Below are positions 12,139 to 13,121 of a stretch of DNA of 13,121 nt, in pieces (the first letter of the stretch is position 1; every line of letters begins with the position of its first letter). The translations under genes were made by a program, and so were the position numbers. Source of the stretch: Methanothrix sp. (GTDB lineage: Archaea > Halobacteriota > Methanosarcinia > Methanotrichales > Methanotrichaceae); NCBI GenBank assembly GCA_003162615.1, contig PMNG01000081.1, positions 1 through 13,121 on the forward strand, written 5' to 3'. Below the pieces are notes generated by a model. That model searched no databases, was not told the origin of the DNA, and saw nothing but the letters and a program-made list of their open reading frames with translations.

Positions 12139-12150
12139 AGAAAAATAATT
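12139..12150 (-). terminator. Oligo-T terminator after the secreted protein gene
   Basis: On minus, AATTATTTTTCT lies 15-26 nt after the stop codon at 12165, in the 83-bp convergent gap. Archaeal RNA polymerase commonly stops at such T-tracts. No hairpin is evident. The plus side has only a weak GTTTGTTTGT (12121-12130). Confidence 0.4.
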
Positions 12151-12164
12151 GGGCTTTGGTGTAT

Positions 12165-12587
12165 CTAGCCTCCTCCACATCCGCAGCCGCCACCTCCACC
12201 AGCTACGCCCCCTGGGGGACCTCTCGATTCTCCCATTGGGTACATGATGTTTTTGTACCCGGTCAAGTTCTTGTTTTTTAGGTCCCTAGCGTAACCGGAC
12301 AGATCAATCACAGGCATAGCAGGTGCTGACGTATTCATCTGTTTGCCATTCCCGGATAAGTTATTAATTGGCATTTTGCTCATCGTCGAGTTATTTATCG
12401 ATATGTTGTTTATCGATGAGTTACTAATTGACGAGTTGTTCGCCAATACTGCCTGAGAGCTGGCTAATTTGAAGCTTCCTAATTGTATCACCGACTTTGC
12501 TGGCGGTTCCGCAGCCTGTGCACCGAGGACCAAAAAGGCGAACAGTACCGTCAGGACAAATGCCGCTCTAGGCTTATTCGAGAACAT
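12165..12587 (-). CDS. Small secreted Asn/Ser-rich protein with Gly-Cys tail
   Basis: A 140-residue protein of unknown function. The ATG is fixed by AGGAGGAT 5 nt upstream; an earlier in-frame ATG at 12656 would place a hairpin and promoter inside the gene. Residues 1-25 are a classical signal peptide (Lys/Arg, then AAFVLTVLFAFLVLGAQA) with likely cleavage before AEPP. The mature part has a low-complexity stretch, about 50-79, with a rough five-residue period (I54, I59, I64, M69, I74). There are nine N-x-S/T sequons (N50, N51, N56, N61, N65, N66, N76, N85, N107), suggesting heavy N-glycosylation. The C-terminus is GGVAGGGGGCGCGGG, with only two Cys (C135, C137). It follows cdhE, but with its own promoter. 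It could be a cell-envelope protein; nothing shows a catalytic role. Confidence 0.8.
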   Translation of the reverse strand: MFSNKPRAAFVLTVLFAFLVLGAQAAEPPAKSVIQLGSFKLASSQAVLANNSSISNSSINNISINNSTMSKMPINNLSGNGKQMNTSAPAMPVIDLSGYARDLKNKNLTGYKNIMYPMGESRGPPGGVAGGGGGCGCGGG

Positions 12588-12621
12588 AGTCCATCCTCCT
12601 ATTCTAAATAATACAAAAGTG

Positions 12622-12628
12622 TATAAAA
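12622..12628 (-). promoter_or_regulatory. Candidate TATA box of the secreted protein gene
   Basis: TTTTATA on minus, within TTATTTTATAC. It lies about 35-41 bp before the ATG at 12587, giving a start near 12600 and a leader that is little more than the AGGAGGAT site. The same T-rich run may also act as the terminator tract for cdhE. Confidence 0.4.
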
Positions 12629-12635
12629 TAAGGTT

Positions 12636-12656
12636 TTGTGCCCTAACCGGGCACAA
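12636..12656 (-). terminator. Hairpin terminator at the end of cdhE
   Basis: A perfect 8-bp stem, TTGTGCCC / GGGCACAA, with a 5-nt loop, begins 9 nt after the cdhE stop. On minus it is followed by AACCTTATTTTATAC, a T-rich stretch. It probably ends the cdh transcript or protects its 3' end. It could alternatively be a regulatory site, since the next gene's promoter follows at once. Confidence 0.55.
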
Positions 12657-12665
12657 CCATTTCTC

Positions 12666-13121
12666 TTACTTGGGCGGCCAGTAATCCTTCATCCAGCCGA
12701 CGATGCGTCCCGAGTCCTCTGGGCCGACCATGATCTTGGCCTTGCCCGCGAAGAGGTCCTCCAGCTCACCGCTGAACTTGGCGGCCATTCCGGGCAGCAT
12801 CAGGGCGGGGTACTTCTGGCCCTTCCAATCGAAACCGGTCTCGTCCATGGATTCCTTGATCTTTGTCGGATTGAGCTGACCACCGGCAACGGATGCCTGC
12901 ACGCCGATACCATCGGTGTTGACGGACAGTATGTAGGCGTTTATGTTGTTTGAGGCGACGTCCGACTCGACTGTGTAGTAAGTCAGGGCGAAGTTCGTGG
13001 TCACGATGATGGGCGACTCCGGTCCCGGGGTACCGACCTTGTAGAGTCCTGGCTTGACCTGGACAGGTTTCCTCGGATCGGTGTAGATGTTGAACCGCAG
13101 ATGCATGTCCGGCATCATGCT
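12666..13121 (-). CDS. cdhE: Acetyl-CoA decarbonylase/synthase gamma subunit (CdhE), C-terminal part
   Basis: The large subunit of the corrinoid Fe-S protein that moves the methyl group between tetrahydro(methano/sarcina)pterin and the acetyl-CoA-forming centre. Only the last 151 residues are in the window; the frame stays open through 13121, so the N-terminal Fe-S part and barrel are missing by the edge, not by damage. Visible segments are SPIIVTTNFALTYYTVESDV, SVNTDGIGVQASVAGGQLN, LMLPGMAAKFSGELEDLFAG and KIMVGPEDSGRIVGWMK. These match the corrinoid-binding C-terminal domain of the family. In known cdh operons cdhE is the last or near-last gene, which fits the hairpin just after the TAA stop. 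Its presence indicates acetyl-CoA cleavage or synthesis in this organism. Confidence 0.93.
   Translation of the reverse strand, partial: SMMPDMHLRFNIYTDPRKPVQVKPGLYKVGTPGPESPIIVTTNFALTYYTVESDVASNNINAYILSVNTDGIGVQASVAGGQLNPTKIKESMDETGFDWKGQKYPALMLPGMAAKFSGELEDLFAGKAKIMVGPEDSGRIVGWMKDYWPPK

Noticed and set aside
12388..12443. Repetitive A/T-rich DNA as a possible repeat array or CRISPR
   Set aside because: It is the coding sequence of the Asn/Ser/Ile pattern in the secreted protein; units are short and degenerate, with no spacer structure.
12588..12656. Longer reading of the secreted protein from an ATG at 12656
   Set aside because: It would run through the cdhE terminator hairpin and the promoter; the ATG at 12587 has AGGAGGAT and begins a classical signal peptide.

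Overview
The window comes from an acetate-metabolising methanogenic archaeon, most likely of the Methanosarcinales/Methanotrichales group (Methanothrix-like). The case rests on formylmethanofuran dehydrogenase genes, the end of an acetyl-CoA decarbonylase/synthase corrinoid protein gene (cdhE), archaeal cobamide genes (cobZ, cobS, cobY), aIF1, an LSm protein, a CCA-less tRNA gene, and Shine-Dalgarno sites of the GGAGGTGAT type mixed with apparently leaderless genes. The genus is inferred from gene content and protein character, not from a search.

Layout: (1) 1-905: tRNA-Leu(UAG) on minus, divergent from a YkgJ-type Cys-cluster protein on plus. (2) 906-3896, minus: a tight operon of a polyferredoxin-like Fe-S protein, fwdB, fwdD and argF; it supplies the molybdopterin subunits of CO2 reduction/formyl-methanofuran oxidation plus one arginine enzyme. 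(3) 4008-8116, plus: two large membrane-anchored von Willebrand A proteins of BatA type, joined by a 4-bp ATGA overlap. (4) 8193-8501, plus: aIF1, ending at a bidirectional hairpin terminator. (5) 8557-9170, minus: an LSm gene followed by a winged-helix/Cys4 protein that resembles the TFE-beta/RPC39 family. (6) 9260-9819, minus: a PII-homologue (MJ1244-like) gene coupled to a NifU C-terminal-domain protein. (7) 9906-12081, plus: cobZ-cobS-cobY and an unrecognised 121-residue protein, for the last steps of cobamide assembly. (8) 12165-13121, minus: a small secreted Asn/Ser/Ile-rich protein with a Gly-Cys tail, and upstream of it the 3' end of cdhE, cut by the window edge.

The genes fit one physiology. 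Fwd, CdhE and the cobamide genes all serve C1 metabolism, since CdhE is a corrinoid protein that uses the cofactor CobS, CobY and CobZ help make. Fe-S themes recur (YkgJ, polyferredoxin, NifU domain, Cys4 regulator).

The points that most deserve attention are the likely CTG start of cobS (CTGA overlap with cobZ), two following genes with TTG starts, the TFE-beta-like regulator co-transcribed with LSm behind a promoter carrying a perfect 8-bp tandem repeat, the unknown fourth cob-operon gene, and the secreted sequon-rich protein beside cdhE. No mobile element, CRISPR array or phage gene was seen.
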